In this document: piece by piece, positions 47,592 to 59,039 of the stretch
How the letters are laid out: every line of letters starts with the position of its first letter
How positions within the stretch are numbered: position 1 is the stretch's first letter
Assembly (NCBI RefSeq): GCF_016086655.4
Contig: NC_052134.2
Location: 34,347,971 to 34,411,970, forward strand
From: Lepeophtheirus salmonis
Taxonomy: Eukaryota; Arthropoda; Copepoda; Siphonostomatoida; Caligidae
Direction: 5' to 3'
DNA length: 64,000 nt
Position numbers and translations under genes: made by a program
The notes under the pieces: generated by a model
What the model saw: only the letters and a program-made list of their open reading frames with translations
The model's database searches: none
Told to the model about the DNA's origin: nothing

Positions 47592-47682
47592 GTCGACAGA
47601 CTGGGCGCGAACCCACGCACATTGAGTTCAAGAGAATAATTTCTCTCGAGCGCGTTGTCCATTGAGCTACGTCGATTCCATG
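47592..47682 (-). mobile_element. SINE tRNA-like head (or tRNA pseudogene)
   Basis: On the minus strand, GTAGCTCAATGGACAAC is an A-box region. 'GAGAGAAATTATTCTCTTGA' can form an anticodon-like arm. 'CTCAATGTGCGTGGGTTCG' and 'CGCCCAG' supply the long variable region and the B box (GGTTCGCGCC). The layout suggests a class II (Leu/Ser-like) tRNA ancestor. It is the best-preserved head in the window. The usual SINE body and tail are not found below 47,590, so this is a 3'-truncated SINE or an independent tRNA pseudogene. Confidence 0.65.
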
Positions 47683-48154
47683 GAGCTGGAAAGGCGGACC
47701 TTGTTGGAAATGTGTGGGCAGAATATATTTTCATAGTGAAATACAGCATTAATCCACACATGTTCCAAAATACGAGGTACTGCTGTAGTTGGTATAATAA
47801 GAAATGAAGCTATTTTACAATTTAATATTTTTACATTCGTTAATTTATTGAAATAGCCGATTGAATTTGAAATTCGACTAGCACTCATAATTTGTGGGCC
47901 TCTAAACAATCATAATTTGGGCAGTATAGGATCAAAAGCTAATGGTGCTCAAACTGCTCATTGTACATAGAATCTACTGTATCAATAAATACATGCATTA
48001 TTTAATGTAAAATCATTATAATCACATCATAAAGTGTTTACGGAGTAACCGTATTCTGTTTTTTGCATTTTTCTCTTTGCAAAAAATGTTGTTGTTTTAT
48101 GTTTAAATGAGTAAAATAAAATGGAGATGATGTAATATTACCTTGTTGAAAAAA

Positions 48155-48260
48155 CAACAGCAGCACTTTTTGATTTAGGCTTAAGTATTTGGAGCTGGGT
48201 TGACTGAGAATCACCAAAATCTAACTCACATACTTATGTTTTAAGCCATTGTTTGAATTT
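48155..48260 (+). repeat. Repeat R1-like copy
   Basis: 'cagcagcactttttgatttaggcttaagtatttggagctgggttgactgaga' and 'cacatacttatgttttaagccattgtttgaat' parallel 13,008-13,115. Confidence 0.4.
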
Positions 48261-49369
48261 ATTTAAAGATTATATCAGTCAGTGGCTTATCCAAAAATTG
48301 TATTTGAATGCAATTTGTGAAATATTGTAACTGTCGGTAAAGCATGACTGGTAGCAATAGTAAAAATATCAAATTTGACTTAGAAATTTATAAAAATTGA
48401 CCGAATAATATTTTTTTATGCATCAATCACTTTTCATGATATGGAATTATCAAATTTCCATATATATGCTATAGTAGATTAAGATATAACAAGATTTATA
48501 CTATAAATCATTGATCAATATTGTTGATTGAAGAAAATAACTCCCAAAAAACTTTTGAGGTCTCTGCTTAATCTAAAAAACATGCCTGATGTGAGGTATA
48601 ATGAGATAAAATAGTTAAGAAGAATAAGTTATAGGTGGAAAATTGCACGACTTGTAATGAACGTAAAAATATCTCACTACATTAGTTTTGAATTTTTAAT
48701 TAGTTATATCAGCGTATAGCAAAAGAATATATAATTCAAATGATATAAATTACAGCAAATAAATAAAAAAATGACTTGATGATTATAAAAAGAATGTTCC
48801 TCAAAAAATTTACTTTTACCCTAGAAAATCAGTTTTTATCCAACATTTCTAAGAAAATTTTGACAAATCCCCCCTACCGATTCTTATAACATATTAATAA
48901 CCTGACTATTAAGGAAAAAATCCTTTAGAGATCTTCAGTTCATTCCATAACTAATTTTTCCCTCTTTCTCTAAAAAAATAAAAGAACAAAGGAATTGTTG
49001 AAAATGTTTATTCTACATATAATATAATTTTCTTTATACCTATATATTCAAAAGAAATTTTTTAACAGAATAGGAAATGTTTTAACGGATTGATACTTTT
49101 AAGAAAATGAAAAAAAAAACACATTTTATTTAATGTATTCGGCTTTAACCCTTTATTTCATGAAAACAAAAAAATACTTAAGTCTGTAATTTACGGTAAC
49201 ACATATTTGGTTTAATTGATATTGACGTTGGACTCTTTTTATTGTAATAAAAAGCCTTTTAGCAGTTTATTTATTTTTTAATATAGCTACATATTTAACA
49301 AATCGCTGAACGTTTTTACCTTATACAAGGTATTACCTCACATACATCCCAATTGACACTGCATTTTGT

Positions 49370-49560
49370 CGTCAACTGTGGATTTATCTGCGTCTTTTTC
49401 TGTTATCAGAGATCTGAACGTCAATTGTTTAAAGCAAATAACTCTGTTTGTAAAGCTGTGAACAATTCCCAAGAATGATTTTGAATAATAGTTATATTAC
49501 AAGGAGGAATTGGCAAACTACCAACTAATTTTGAATTTTTTTTTCTATCTATTTTTCTAG
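49370..49560 (+). repeat. Interspersed repeat R9, copy
   Basis: 'gatctgaacgtcaattg', 'aagctgtgaacaattcccaagaatgattttgaataatagttatat' and 'ggaggaattggcaaactaccaact' match 50,750-50,880 and 51,815-51,945 in order, and 41,290-41,390 in part. Class unknown. Confidence 0.6.
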
Positions 49561-50075
49561 AAAAGGTTGTAAATAAAAAAAGGTAAAAGTGCATTTAAAT
49601 GGAGTTTTGCAAATAGGAAAAAAAATAAAAATCAATTCCAATGTGGAACCAGTATCATAAAATGATATCATACAATATATATGGAAACATTTAGCGTTTG
49701 ATAAAAAAAATTAATTTTTTATCTATAAAATTTCTAGTAGGGATGTCAAAATTTCTAAAATTTTAGCATCAGCATTGAAAAAAAAATCAACATTCATATA
49801 ATGAGTAAATAAGCTAGGAAAATACAAATTGTCTTATTGATCCAAAGTTTGAGCCACAACTGTTTTGTTTGGACGTAGTTATTTGTTAACTTTATATTAT
49901 CAGTATCAAAGGATTTTAAACTTATGGAAATTAGTATTGAATTATCTAGAATGTTGTTCCATAAAATAAAATGAATAGATTCGTGAAATAATGATATTTA
50001 GCCAATAAATATGTGTAAACTCTTGATTTTAGTAAAATAAATAACACCAGACGCACATTCTTTCTGACACAACCC

Positions 50076-50261
50076 ATGGACGGCGATCTCTTTGATTCAG
50101 AACGTTATTACTATCACTATAACACTCAGATAGACGATCCTAAGACCAGTCTCAAAGATGTGCGAAGACATAACATCCTCCAGAAATGGCATGGCCAGAA
50201 ACTTGGGCTCAATGATATTTGGGAGATCATAGCCCCTCTTGGCAATGCAATTGCCAATTAA
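50076..50261 (+). CDS. Small ORF, 61 codons, unknown product
   Basis: An ATG frame with balanced composition in an AT-rich region. The peptide starts 'MDGDLFDSERYYYHYNTQID', continues 'DPKTSLKDVRRHNILQKWHG' and ends 'IWEIIAPLGNAIAN'. No signal peptide or membrane segment is seen. AATAAA occurs downstream at 50,392-50,397. The opposite strand is also open for 60 codons over the same bases (50,097-50,279), so coding strand and reality are uncertain. I do not recognise a family. It could be a host microprotein, one exon, or a transposon fragment. Confidence 0.3.
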   Translation: MDGDLFDSERYYYHYNTQIDDPKTSLKDVRRHNILQKWHGQKLGLNDIWEIIAPLGNAIAN

Positions 50262-50749
50262 TTTTCTTATTTCGGCCAAGCTAATTTAGATTTAGATTTG
50301 TTTTTTCTCCTCCAGTTTGAAAGCAATCTTAAACAATTGTACATATGTTGACTTCATGGAGGTGAGCCGCTAATTAAATTTATTAATATGAATAAAGTAT
50401 GTAATAACAATATTATTTTGTTATGTTTTTTATTTGAGTTTACATATATTAATGGTTCTGTAAAGGGAAAGGTAGAAGTCCCAACCCTGTATTTGTATCG
50501 TGTGTAACCTTTTCTATTTAAATATATACATACTTACTGCTGCTGAGCTTTGGTCTGAAAATCCTAGAGCCGTATGAGAACGCTATGATTTTTAGTGGTC
50601 TAAACTAATTCAGTCCTTTTAAAAATATTCGATGTGGATGGATCCCAAAGAAAGAATCGGTCTATATCACGGTGTTACTACGATAGCACAAAAATATACA
50701 CTGGATTTAGTTGTCAGCTGACGGCGTTTCTTCTTTCGTTTTTCTCCTA

Positions 50750-50885
50750 ATCTATGTTCTTAACATTAATTGGCTGAATTAAAAAGAGCCTTTTTAAGCT
50801 GTGAATAATTTGCAACAGTTTTTGAAAAATAATTCCAACCTTTGTAAGAATTGGCTATCTACCAACCGATTCTTTTGGAGGAATA
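50750..50885 (+). repeat. Interspersed repeat R9, copy
   Basis: 'gttcttaacattaattggctgaatt', 'tttaagctgtgaataatttgcaacagtttttgaaaaataattcc' and 'aagaattggctatctaccaac' match the copies at 49.4 and 51.8 kb. Confidence 0.6.
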
Positions 50886-50919
50886 GTTGCGGGATACAAT
50901 AAAGGTAACGATGTGAGCT

Positions 50920-51300
50920 CTGTCCCAAAGAACACTTCTGTCTGGATTGGTCTCATTTAAAATTTGGTCTATACCTATTCCACTTATAAAGTGTTGATGA
51001 CGTCAAATCTGCTTCAAAATTGTAAACAGTGGCACAATATGCCCTAATAATGTGTTGAATCAATCATATTTGCACACTCATAAATCAGGGTAAAGCAAGC
51101 AAATTGGTCCATAGCTTGAGACAGGAAAAAAAAAGGTAAACGGTTTGAAAAAGTTAAATTTCAAATTACAGTATAAGATCTCAGTTTGGGCCAAAATATC
51201 GGTCCAAATAAGTCTATAAATATTTCTTTAACCCAACCGAAAAAAAAAATCAGTCTGGGATAGAATCTCAGCACTGATATTCACCACCATACCAGCTTAA
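50920..51300 (+). repeat. Interspersed repeat R7, copy 2
   Basis: 'ataaagtgttgatgacgtcaaatctgcttcaaaattgtaaacagtggcacaat', 'actcataaatcagggtaaagcaagcaaattggtccatagcttgaga' and 'aaaatatcggtcc' match 21.6-22.0 kb. The right boundary 'cagtctgggatagaatctcagcactgata' may be an element end. Confidence 0.6.
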
Positions 51301-51664
51301 AAATAAAATACAATTTTAACTTTTTTAAAAGCCTCATTTACAGTGAAGGGCCACCTATATACCTCTTGACGCTCCCTTGATATCCTCATAAGTTTTAACA
51401 TGAATGATTAACGTTGGTTTGACAACCCTCAAAAGGGTCCACATAATTAATTCAGGATTCCTCAAGACCTCACACGATGTTTTATTGACGAGTGGGATAT
51501 AATTGTATGTAGAGTACATAACTAGTCCTTTTTTAAGACTCCGTTTTTAGTTCAATACATATGTACATTTTTATACATGATTCTATCAGCAGTACTTTTC
51601 CCTTTTCCATATACAGATTAGTGTATGTAACGGCGTTTCTGCACTAAAACAAAAAATTATTGGA

Positions 51665-51752
51665 GTTTCCTAGGTCAGATGGAGTAAATGTAATTCTCTA
51701 ATGTTTACTTATACTTAATCAGTGCAACTCCATCTGAACAATTAAAGGAACA
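51665..51752 (+). mobile_element. SINE tail, 5'-truncated copy
   Basis: It holds only the 3' part: 'cctaggtcagatggagtaaatgtaat', 'atgtttacttatacttaatcagtgcaactccatctgaacaattaaaggaacat'. The 11-bp arms TCAGATGGAGT (51,675-51,685) and ACTCCATCTGA (51,727-51,737) are perfectly complementary. Loss of the 5' side is what incomplete reverse transcription gives. Confidence 0.75.
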
Positions 51753-51779
51753 TATTCAAAAAAAAGTACTTTGTATCTG

Positions 51780-51950
51780 TCCATCAGCTTTCGGTTTCTA
51801 TTTCTTTTCCCTGATCTGTTTATTGAACGCTGCTGATTGATTGAATTCCAATGCTATTATTGTTGTTAAGCTGTGTATAATTACCAACACATGTTTGAAT
51901 AATAACTGCGTAGTTTGGATGATTTGGCTAACTACTAACTTCTTTTTCTG
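51780..51950 (+). repeat. Interspersed repeat R9, copy
   Basis: 'tgaacgctgctgattgattgaatt', 'ttaagctgtgtataattaccaacacatgtttgaataataactgcgtagttt' and 'gatttggctaactactaact' match the other R9 copies. It starts about 30 bp after the SINE tail. Confidence 0.55.
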
Positions 51951-51954
51951 TTTC

Positions 51955-53340
51955 TGCTAGGATGAAATGTTACGATGTATTATTCCTATATTGAATTTGG
52001 ATTTTCCGGACTCAAATGGAATCATCCTGATCTGTTCATGCTCTTACTCAACAGAAAAAAAACAATGACAATTTTGACCAAATTTCAACTGGCTTCCCTC
52101 TTTTACTTTGTGCCTTGATCTTTTATCTGCTGAATCCGGATTTTATTCTACAAAGTAGCAAACCCCCTAGTTTTTATCTCAACAAAAATATTTTCTTGTA
52201 AAAATATTGACAATTAATTTTGACCATCTTTCAAAAATTCTTAGTCATTTTTTTTTTTAATAATTATCCTTTTATTGGAAAGGTTGAGTAGTGTTGTAAA
52301 TTTGCTTTGTTTATTGATTTCTTTGAATCGAATTAAATCTTTTCCATTCCCCCCAATAGGATTATTGTAAGTTCTCAAAAAGTGGGGTATTTCATGCAAA
52401 TAATAGTCTACAAATTAGGGAGATTGTGACGTCATTGCTCAACGATACTGCTGTTCAGTGGAAGGGGGGTGCTGACTCATTTAAAACGGCAATACAGTTA
52501 AGTGATATTGGAACCTGTAATTGGAGCTCACTTATGTGATAAAAAAATTATATCTATATACCTATAATCCCCAATATTTTTGACCACCAAACTAGATTGT
52601 TCTACCGAAAACATATCAAGATATGTATTGGCGCGCCCAAACTACAAACACTCACGCCACCTTGTAGATAATATATTTTTTAAAGTGTGATGATGCCCTA
52701 TTAATAGTTATCCGGTGTATTGTTGAACTGGCCTGCCGTTTAGAATATATGATCTAAAGAATTGATTTTATTTTCCTCAGGTGTTGTCATTATTATTTAA
52801 CTCCTGAATAGTGAATTTATTTTCCGAATACGTTCAATAACATTCAAAAACTGATTGAACACTCTCATAACAGCCGGAGAGTAACCTTGAGACTTTGAAG
52901 CGGAGTTATAATTATAAGTCCTTGCTAGAATTTGAGTAGAACTAAAGATTGTCTTTGGAGTAATTCTAGCCAATGTCCTTCTTTATTTCCTTCTGCCGCT
53001 ACTATCTTGTCACAGCTGATTGTAGCTTATCTAATTAAACGTCAGGACAGCTAAGCTTCCCTCATCCAAAATATTTTTGAAATTGTCAGGATTGCCATGT
53101 TGATTTTTTTAAACATGTCAAAATACACATGATTTTTATCACTACCTTTAATCCTTAATGATATTTTTGTTTTTTACTTTTGGTCGTACAATTAATTAAA
53201 AATAAGTAGTGAAATATCTATTTTAGTACTTAAACCGGTACAAAAATATTGTGTATTATGACACCACTAGTCAAATGATTTTTGGTTTTTTTTTTCTCTC
53301 CTTTAAGAAGAAAATAAAATGAATATTATTTCCTTGATAT
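51955..53340. other. No gene recognised
   Basis: AT-rich spacer. I see no domain, repeat end or RNA gene. Confidence 0.4.
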
Positions 53341-53344
53341 GTTC

Positions 53345-53595
53345 AGATATCCTTATTTCCATATGCACATCAATGCATAGTGTGCCAAAAGGCTTCCCAT
53401 TATAACATCTCTTTGTCAGAAATGAAAAATATTGTACAGTCCAAAAGAATGGATGCAAATTGCAAGGGAGGAGGAATCTTCTATCTTAGCAAATATGGAG
53501 GGCCAAGAACAACAACTCCAACTTCCTTAATTGAGGAATCTCAATTAATATATATAGAATCTTTATACCTTTTACGACAACGATGTATGTTTAGG
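53345..53595 (+). CDS. Weak candidate internal exon
   Basis: The segment is bounded by TATGTTCAG (to 53,345) and TTTAG|GTATAT (about 53,595) and is open throughout in one frame. The frame reads 'YAHQCIVCQKASHYNISLSE', then 'SKRMDANCKGGGIFYLSKYG' and 'PRTTTPTSLIEESQLIYIES'. The C-x2-C at the start could be half of a zinc site. The acceptor tract is weak and I cannot name a family. The frame runs on to 53,658, past the proposed donor. Confidence 0.2.
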
Positions 53596-54130
53596 TATAT
53601 CGTACAATGTACATGGTACAACATCCATTTAAAAAAATATGGATCGCAATTATATTAAAAATATCTGTTTGTATCATTGTTTCTGCCAAGAATCATTTGT
53701 CTGATGTTACATCTACAAAATGGACACTCATTCTCCTTTTTGGGAGTATTACTTGGGATATTCCCTTTCAAAACATTGTGGTCAAATCCAAAAAAAAAAA
53801 AATGATCATTATAATTAAAGAATTGTCTTTATTTCTAAGCAACAAAGAGTAATAAAGTAGGTTTTTTTTTTAAATGTAGATAAGTTGTATAGGGATCCCC
53901 ATTGCATGTCTAAACCATTCTTTCTCCAAAAAAATGATATTTATTTAACTTATATCTGGGATATTGAGGATACATCCTATATACTTCTTCTTAACAATTT
54001 TGGAGTTAATTATCGAGGTTTAAAATAACATTTTTTTATTTGTTCTTTGATATTTATGAGACCCAAGGTTGATTTGGATTCAAAGTAACCAGGTAATGTA
54101 TAATTAAAATAGTATTCCCTGAAAAGATCA

Positions 54131-54335
54131 GAGATCCGAACTGGCTTTGGGTACTACACCTTTTCCCGATCTTAAAAATAATCTCAATGATTTTCTGGAT
54201 CTTAAAAAGCTTATAGTATTGCTTAATAAAGATGGGACGAATCTAGGATCGGAAGCATTCGGGTACAATATAGTTATATTTGTATTAACCGAACTGGCTT
54301 CGGTATTCCAACTTGTTCGGATCTCAAAAGTTTAT
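54131..54335 (+). repeat. Imperfect direct repeat pair
   Basis: 'gatccgaactggctttgggtactacaccttttcccgatcttaaaa' (54,132) and 'aaccgaactggcttcggtattccaacttgttcggatctcaaaa' (54,289) are two diverged copies about 157 bp apart. They may be the arms of one element. No coding capacity. Confidence 0.5.
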
Positions 54336-54561
54336 AATATTCCTCTATTCGTAACCCAAATTATAAAAATATATTACTATTATGGAACGTATTATATCTA
54401 TATATCTTAATTAGTGCTTGGAGCGACATCTACATAAATAGTTGCATTGTGTATTTATTCGAATGATATTATGAAAATCTAATAGTTATGTTGTATGTAA
54501 ATAGAACATAACATATTTGGTAATCTATTGTTTCAGCAATAAGTAAAAATGTAACTTTAAT

Positions 54562-54947
54562 CAGGGGCATCCACAGGATTTTTTTTGTTGAATTATTTTG
54601 AAAAAAAAAATTTCGAACATTAAATTTCAAAAATCCTAATTACAGACCCAAAAATTTTTTTGGAAAAAAATTTCCAAAATCTAGAGCTGTTTACAAAAGA
54701 TGAATTTAAAAAAAAAAAATTCCAAAATTAAATATAAAATATTTTGGAAAAAAGATTTAATTATTAAATTTTTTGGAAAAAAATTTCAAAAATCCTGAGC
54801 TGTTCAGGAAAAATGAAATCTAATTTCAAATACAAAATTTTATGGAAAAAAATTTCAAAAATCTAATTTCAAATACAAAACTTTCATGGAGAAAAATTTC
54901 AAACCTTGATTGGGGGGGGCTAAACCACTCCCCCTGCGAACCCCTCT
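54562..54947. mobile_element. Family A TIR element, expanded copy
   Basis: The left end CAGGGGCATCCACAGG (54,562-54,577) differs from the perfect TIR at 9.1 kb by two transitions. The right end GGGGGGGGCTAAACCACTCCCCCTGCGAACCCCT is diverged. The interior repeats 'TTTTTGGAAAAAAATTTC.AAAATC', 'AGAGCTGTTTACAAAA / TGAGCTGTTCAGGAAAA' and 'TAATTTCAAATACAAAA' words several times. Confidence 0.7.
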
Positions 54948-54949
54948 AT

Positions 54950-56775
54950 TCATCTTGATCCTATTTTATTTAAGTTTGAACTTTGTATAAAATGTTCAAA
55001 AATTGTTTACAAGTCCATGTCTATTTTTGGTTTAAATTCTGGATACAAAAGTTCGTGTACACGAAATTTACTTAAATATTTACATCTAAAGGACCCGAGA
55101 ACATGTTAATTCACCCTATCTTTCCCTCTAGGTCATATTTAAAAAAGGGACGAGTAAGGAGTGGGAAATGTTTTTGTTTTTGTTAAGAACACGTCTTATT
55201 TGTTAATCCGATTTACATCACTAATCATTTAATCATATGTAACAAACACTCAGAGACACTCATTTTTTACTAGAATATCCATTTTAATGCTGGGATGGCT
55301 ATGTACCCCGGGGAAGTACTTGCATTAAGATTTAAAGGGAGGTATTTGATGGTTAATACTACTCAAACTCTTGGTCGGTAGACATGCACCAAGCATGAAT
55401 GGTGTATGCCGAACATTCGCTATTGAATCCTTCCATTGTGTCCCTGTAAATGTAAGTGACTTTCTTTTCCTTACTCCCCCTCAAGAAATGAGGACAATCA
55501 ACCTTTGATTATTCGGGAGAAATAATACATATGTTGTGTGAACATATTTAGGAGTCACCTCCTTACATTGTATGCTAAGTGTAATCAAACACGGAGTCAC
55601 TTCATCATCACGAACCCCTTTTTATTATATGAATTGTATTGTTCAACAACGGGGTAACTATGATTTGAATAGCTTTTGAATAAAAGCAAATCCATGTATG
55701 TAAGAGATGTAAATTATTCATATTATATTTTGTCAAATGTTTCCTGTTTTGAAATTATTTATAAATAATAATCACGGAATCACAAGGTAGGGGGTGGATG
55801 TGCTGATGTTGAATAAGTAGGATAATATTAAAAGAGTCATTGTGACGTCATTGATATTCTCCCTTTTTTTCTCTTCTTGCAAGACTCCATTAAAAGTCAG
55901 GAAAAAGAAAAGGAAAAAAGTGAATTTCACTGTTATGTTATTTAACATTTCAATTTTGTTCATTTTTTTGGTAAAAACAGAAAAATTATTTATGTCAGGT
56001 ACTCTTTTTTTTACAAAGAGATAATATTTTTACATATTTAAAACCTATCTCTGGATATGATAAAACTAAAAAAAACATTTATATTCACAAGATGGCGCAG
56101 ATATACAAAGTTCTCGTAATACACAAATAAATGTACAAACTACTAACAAACAATATTAAATCCAAGATGGCGTTACTATCCTCGAGTATGTAAAATAAAA
56201 ACCAAAAATAAGTCAACTACACTCAGCACTAAAGTGAGCATCCCTCAGAATTATTGAGCAGGAGCATACTCCTTGTTTTAAATAACTAGCGAGAGCGTGC
56301 TCATCATTGTAGATGAGCGATAAAGTCGCTCAAATTTTCGGTCATTTATATAAGTTTGCACTACTTTTTCAGTTTCTCCCTCCTATGAGATAACATCGAA
56401 AATTTGAGAGATAAAGAATAATTTTAAAAATTGCAAGAATAGACGTTCGAAGTTATGTCTCAAGATAGGCTAGAATATTTTTTTCCATGCTGTATCTTTG
56501 ACTCTCTGCTATGTTTGGTTGGCAAATTTGCCTCTCATGTAGTTTGAGACTTTAGGAAGACTCAGATATTGGTTCCCTCGGCGACAATTTTACCTCCTTC
56601 CTGAATGGAAATACCGTTGAAAAATTAATCTTTGTTTTTTTGTAAACAAATTTTCCCAAATGAAATACGAATTTCTTTTATTTTAATGTAGTAAATTGAC
56701 ATAAGATCCCAAAATTTCATACAAGCATAAGCTCAAAAACTTGAGAAACCTTTGTTCAAGCTCAAGCTAATTATC
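54950..56775. other. No gene recognised
   Basis: AT-rich. 55,272-55,325 echoes the 38.27 kb repeat. Around 56,090 and 56,165, 'acaagatggcg' and 'ccaagatggcg' recur. 56,255-56,330 has clustered GAGC/GCTC words ('gagcaggagcatactcc', 'gcgagagcgtgctcatc', 'gatgagcgataaagtcgctc') that could fold, but no known RNA is recognised. Confidence 0.4.
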
Positions 56776-56779
56776 AGGC

Positions 56780-57345
56780 TTAACTGCTCATAACGTCGTA
56801 AATACAGTAAGTGGATTAAAGATTGCAAAAATTGCTGATCGGGAGTCTGATCTAATTTTACATTGTTCAGAGTTTTTTCGCCCTAGAGAAGAGCTTCTAC
56901 ACCTTGTATTATGGCGAAAATCTCTGCTTGAAACACAGAAGCCTCTTTATTCAATGAAGCCTTTGGTGATGGCCCATACAGCCCAGTGTTTTAGTCTTTA
57001 GACCTGTTCTTATAGATGATGGCGTCAGGAGTCTTAATTTAACTATTATCTATCCAAATACAATTACTTTTTATGTAATCACTTGGCTGATCCATTCCGC
57101 CTTTTATAACTATTTTATCACTATGGAACCGATACCCGATCCGATTTGGAAGATTACCTATTCCATCCCAGATAGCATGTAAGAAATTATTTGTTCTCCA
57201 TTTTGATTTTGTCGCTTATTCCTTGATGTATATGTCCAGAGGAGCAATAACCAAAACTGCCTCCATATATGGTCACCGTAAGAGGCCATTAAATTTTGAG
57301 AGGTGAAGGTACATGTAACCCAAATCGTAAAAAATACATAATCGA
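56780..57345 (-). pseudogene. Non-LTR retrotransposon C-terminus with RNase H domain, relic
   Basis: The minus strand gives the order expected between RT and RNase H. 'APLDIYIKE' (57,250-57,220; family LPPLD.YI...A) is followed by spacer. RNase H begins at 'DAIIYKNRSKD' (57,026-56,995), where the IYTDGS motif has lost its D. Next are 'TGLYGPSPKASLNKEASVFQ' and 'AEIFAIIQGVEALL', which keep the catalytic E of QAE. After a one-base shift, 'VKIRSDSRSAIFAIFNP' keeps the SDS aspartate. A cellular-type RNase H downstream of RT occurs in I/R1/Jockey-like elements. Stops interrupt it and the RT itself is not found above 57.35 kb. It is a separate insertion from the RT relic at 23-25 kb. Confidence 0.78.
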
Positions 57346-57599
57346 CCACAACTTTTTAACAAATTGGGATATATAACGCAATTTGATCTTGGGCAGAGGT
57401 TGTGCACTCTATCGAGTGCTCATTAATTTTTTTATAGGGGGGGGGGAGAGTTAATTCATCAGTGAGCCATTTTTTTTAATTATACAAGATCGTTCAAAGT
57501 ACGATTTTTTATATTTAGTCCCGTTTTAAATTCATATGTAACCTGGTATCCCTATAGTCCCAGTATAGCGAACAATTAAACAATACTATAATTAGGCCT

Positions 57600-57765
57600 A
57601 AATTAATTATAATAGCAAACTATTCTCGTATATGAAAAATATTTGTAAAATTCACAGAGCATATTCAATTGGTAAAATAAGATATTATGTACTTTACAAT
57701 AATACTAGAGAAAATGTTGCCTTCTAGAGAGCAATCTAAAATTGATTTTAATGCAGAATTGATTT
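57600..57765 (+). repeat. Interspersed repeat R3, copy 2
   Basis: Pairs in order with 7930-8100; see the block list there. Confidence 0.55.
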
Positions 57766-57769
57766 GAAT

Positions 57770-59035
57770 ACGAATGCAGACTTAAAGCTGTTTGAAAACA
57801 AAAAGTACCCCTTATATATTTTGTATAATCCTTGATATGAACTAAGTTATATACTAATCAAACAATTAATTATATCATTAAGCCAAAACAATATTTAATT
57901 GACATAATTTTATACAGATGCTAATTAATCAACTTATTTTATGGCTTTATGATTTAAACTTATTATAATTATATTAACACTCACAAATGCTACGACCATA
58001 TTCAATATACTAACATCGTTAATAGATTAATTTATCAATTTGTCACTTGTTCTCAAAGGTAATTATTTATAATTTTAAGTACATACTTATTTATCCAAGA
58101 GACGTTGAATAAGTGTTTTAAATGTCAAGCCAAAAAGGAGGCATATAATAAATTTAATCATAACGATAATTTGTTTGCTCAACTTGAAATGGCTTGTTAT
58201 TAACTGAAATACTTCATTTCAATATGGAATTGGGTAAATTGATATCTTCCGTGATAATTTAGTTGTAACATGTTTATTTATGTTATTTTCTAGCTCATCA
58301 TTAAAGAGGTTTTCAAACTTTGGTCGGAGTTAAGAGTCTGCTACTGTACTACAAAAAGGTATTTTAGATTAGGATTGTATCCCGAGACCTCGTTGAGTTT
58401 TTATATCAGCAAAATTCCTGAGGTATCTTGATTATGAAAATGTACATAATCAGAAGTTTTCTGATTTTTTTTAAATTGTTATCCGCGTCTATTTCTTAAG
58501 TTGTTATTTTTTTAAACGGTTAAAATCAATGGTTTTTTTATTTTGGATAGACATAAAATAAAATTCAAAGCAACATGTGGTTTTTGTACTTTTTCGTTGA
58601 AACAATACGTTAGCACACTTTAAGCGAGTCATATGAAAAATATGACTTTTAATGTTCAATCATCCATTGATCCTATATTTGCTAATGCATCCATGAAATT
58701 ATTGAGCCAAAAAATTGTCAAACTGCTCAAATCCAGGATTTCAAAACTCATGTATCAAATATAATACGTATGGCGTTATAAAGCGTTTTCACGGACTTCA
58801 TATATTGCATCACAATAGAAAAAGACGCCATCTTAGGGGCTCAAAGTTGATTTTTTTTTACGTAAATGGACAGAAGTGTAAATAGTTATTCATTAAACTT
58901 TATCAAATGGTTTCATGAATAAATAAAGATTTAACGCCTTTATTGAATACTGTTACTTGCCAATGATATGCATTGATATTTGAATAAATATAACAGTAAT
59001 ATAAACTGGAAATCCCTATGAAATAGCTAGACTTG
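57770..59035. other. No gene recognised
   Basis: Very AT-rich spacer with only chance frames. Confidence 0.4.
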
Positions 59036-59039
59036 TAAG

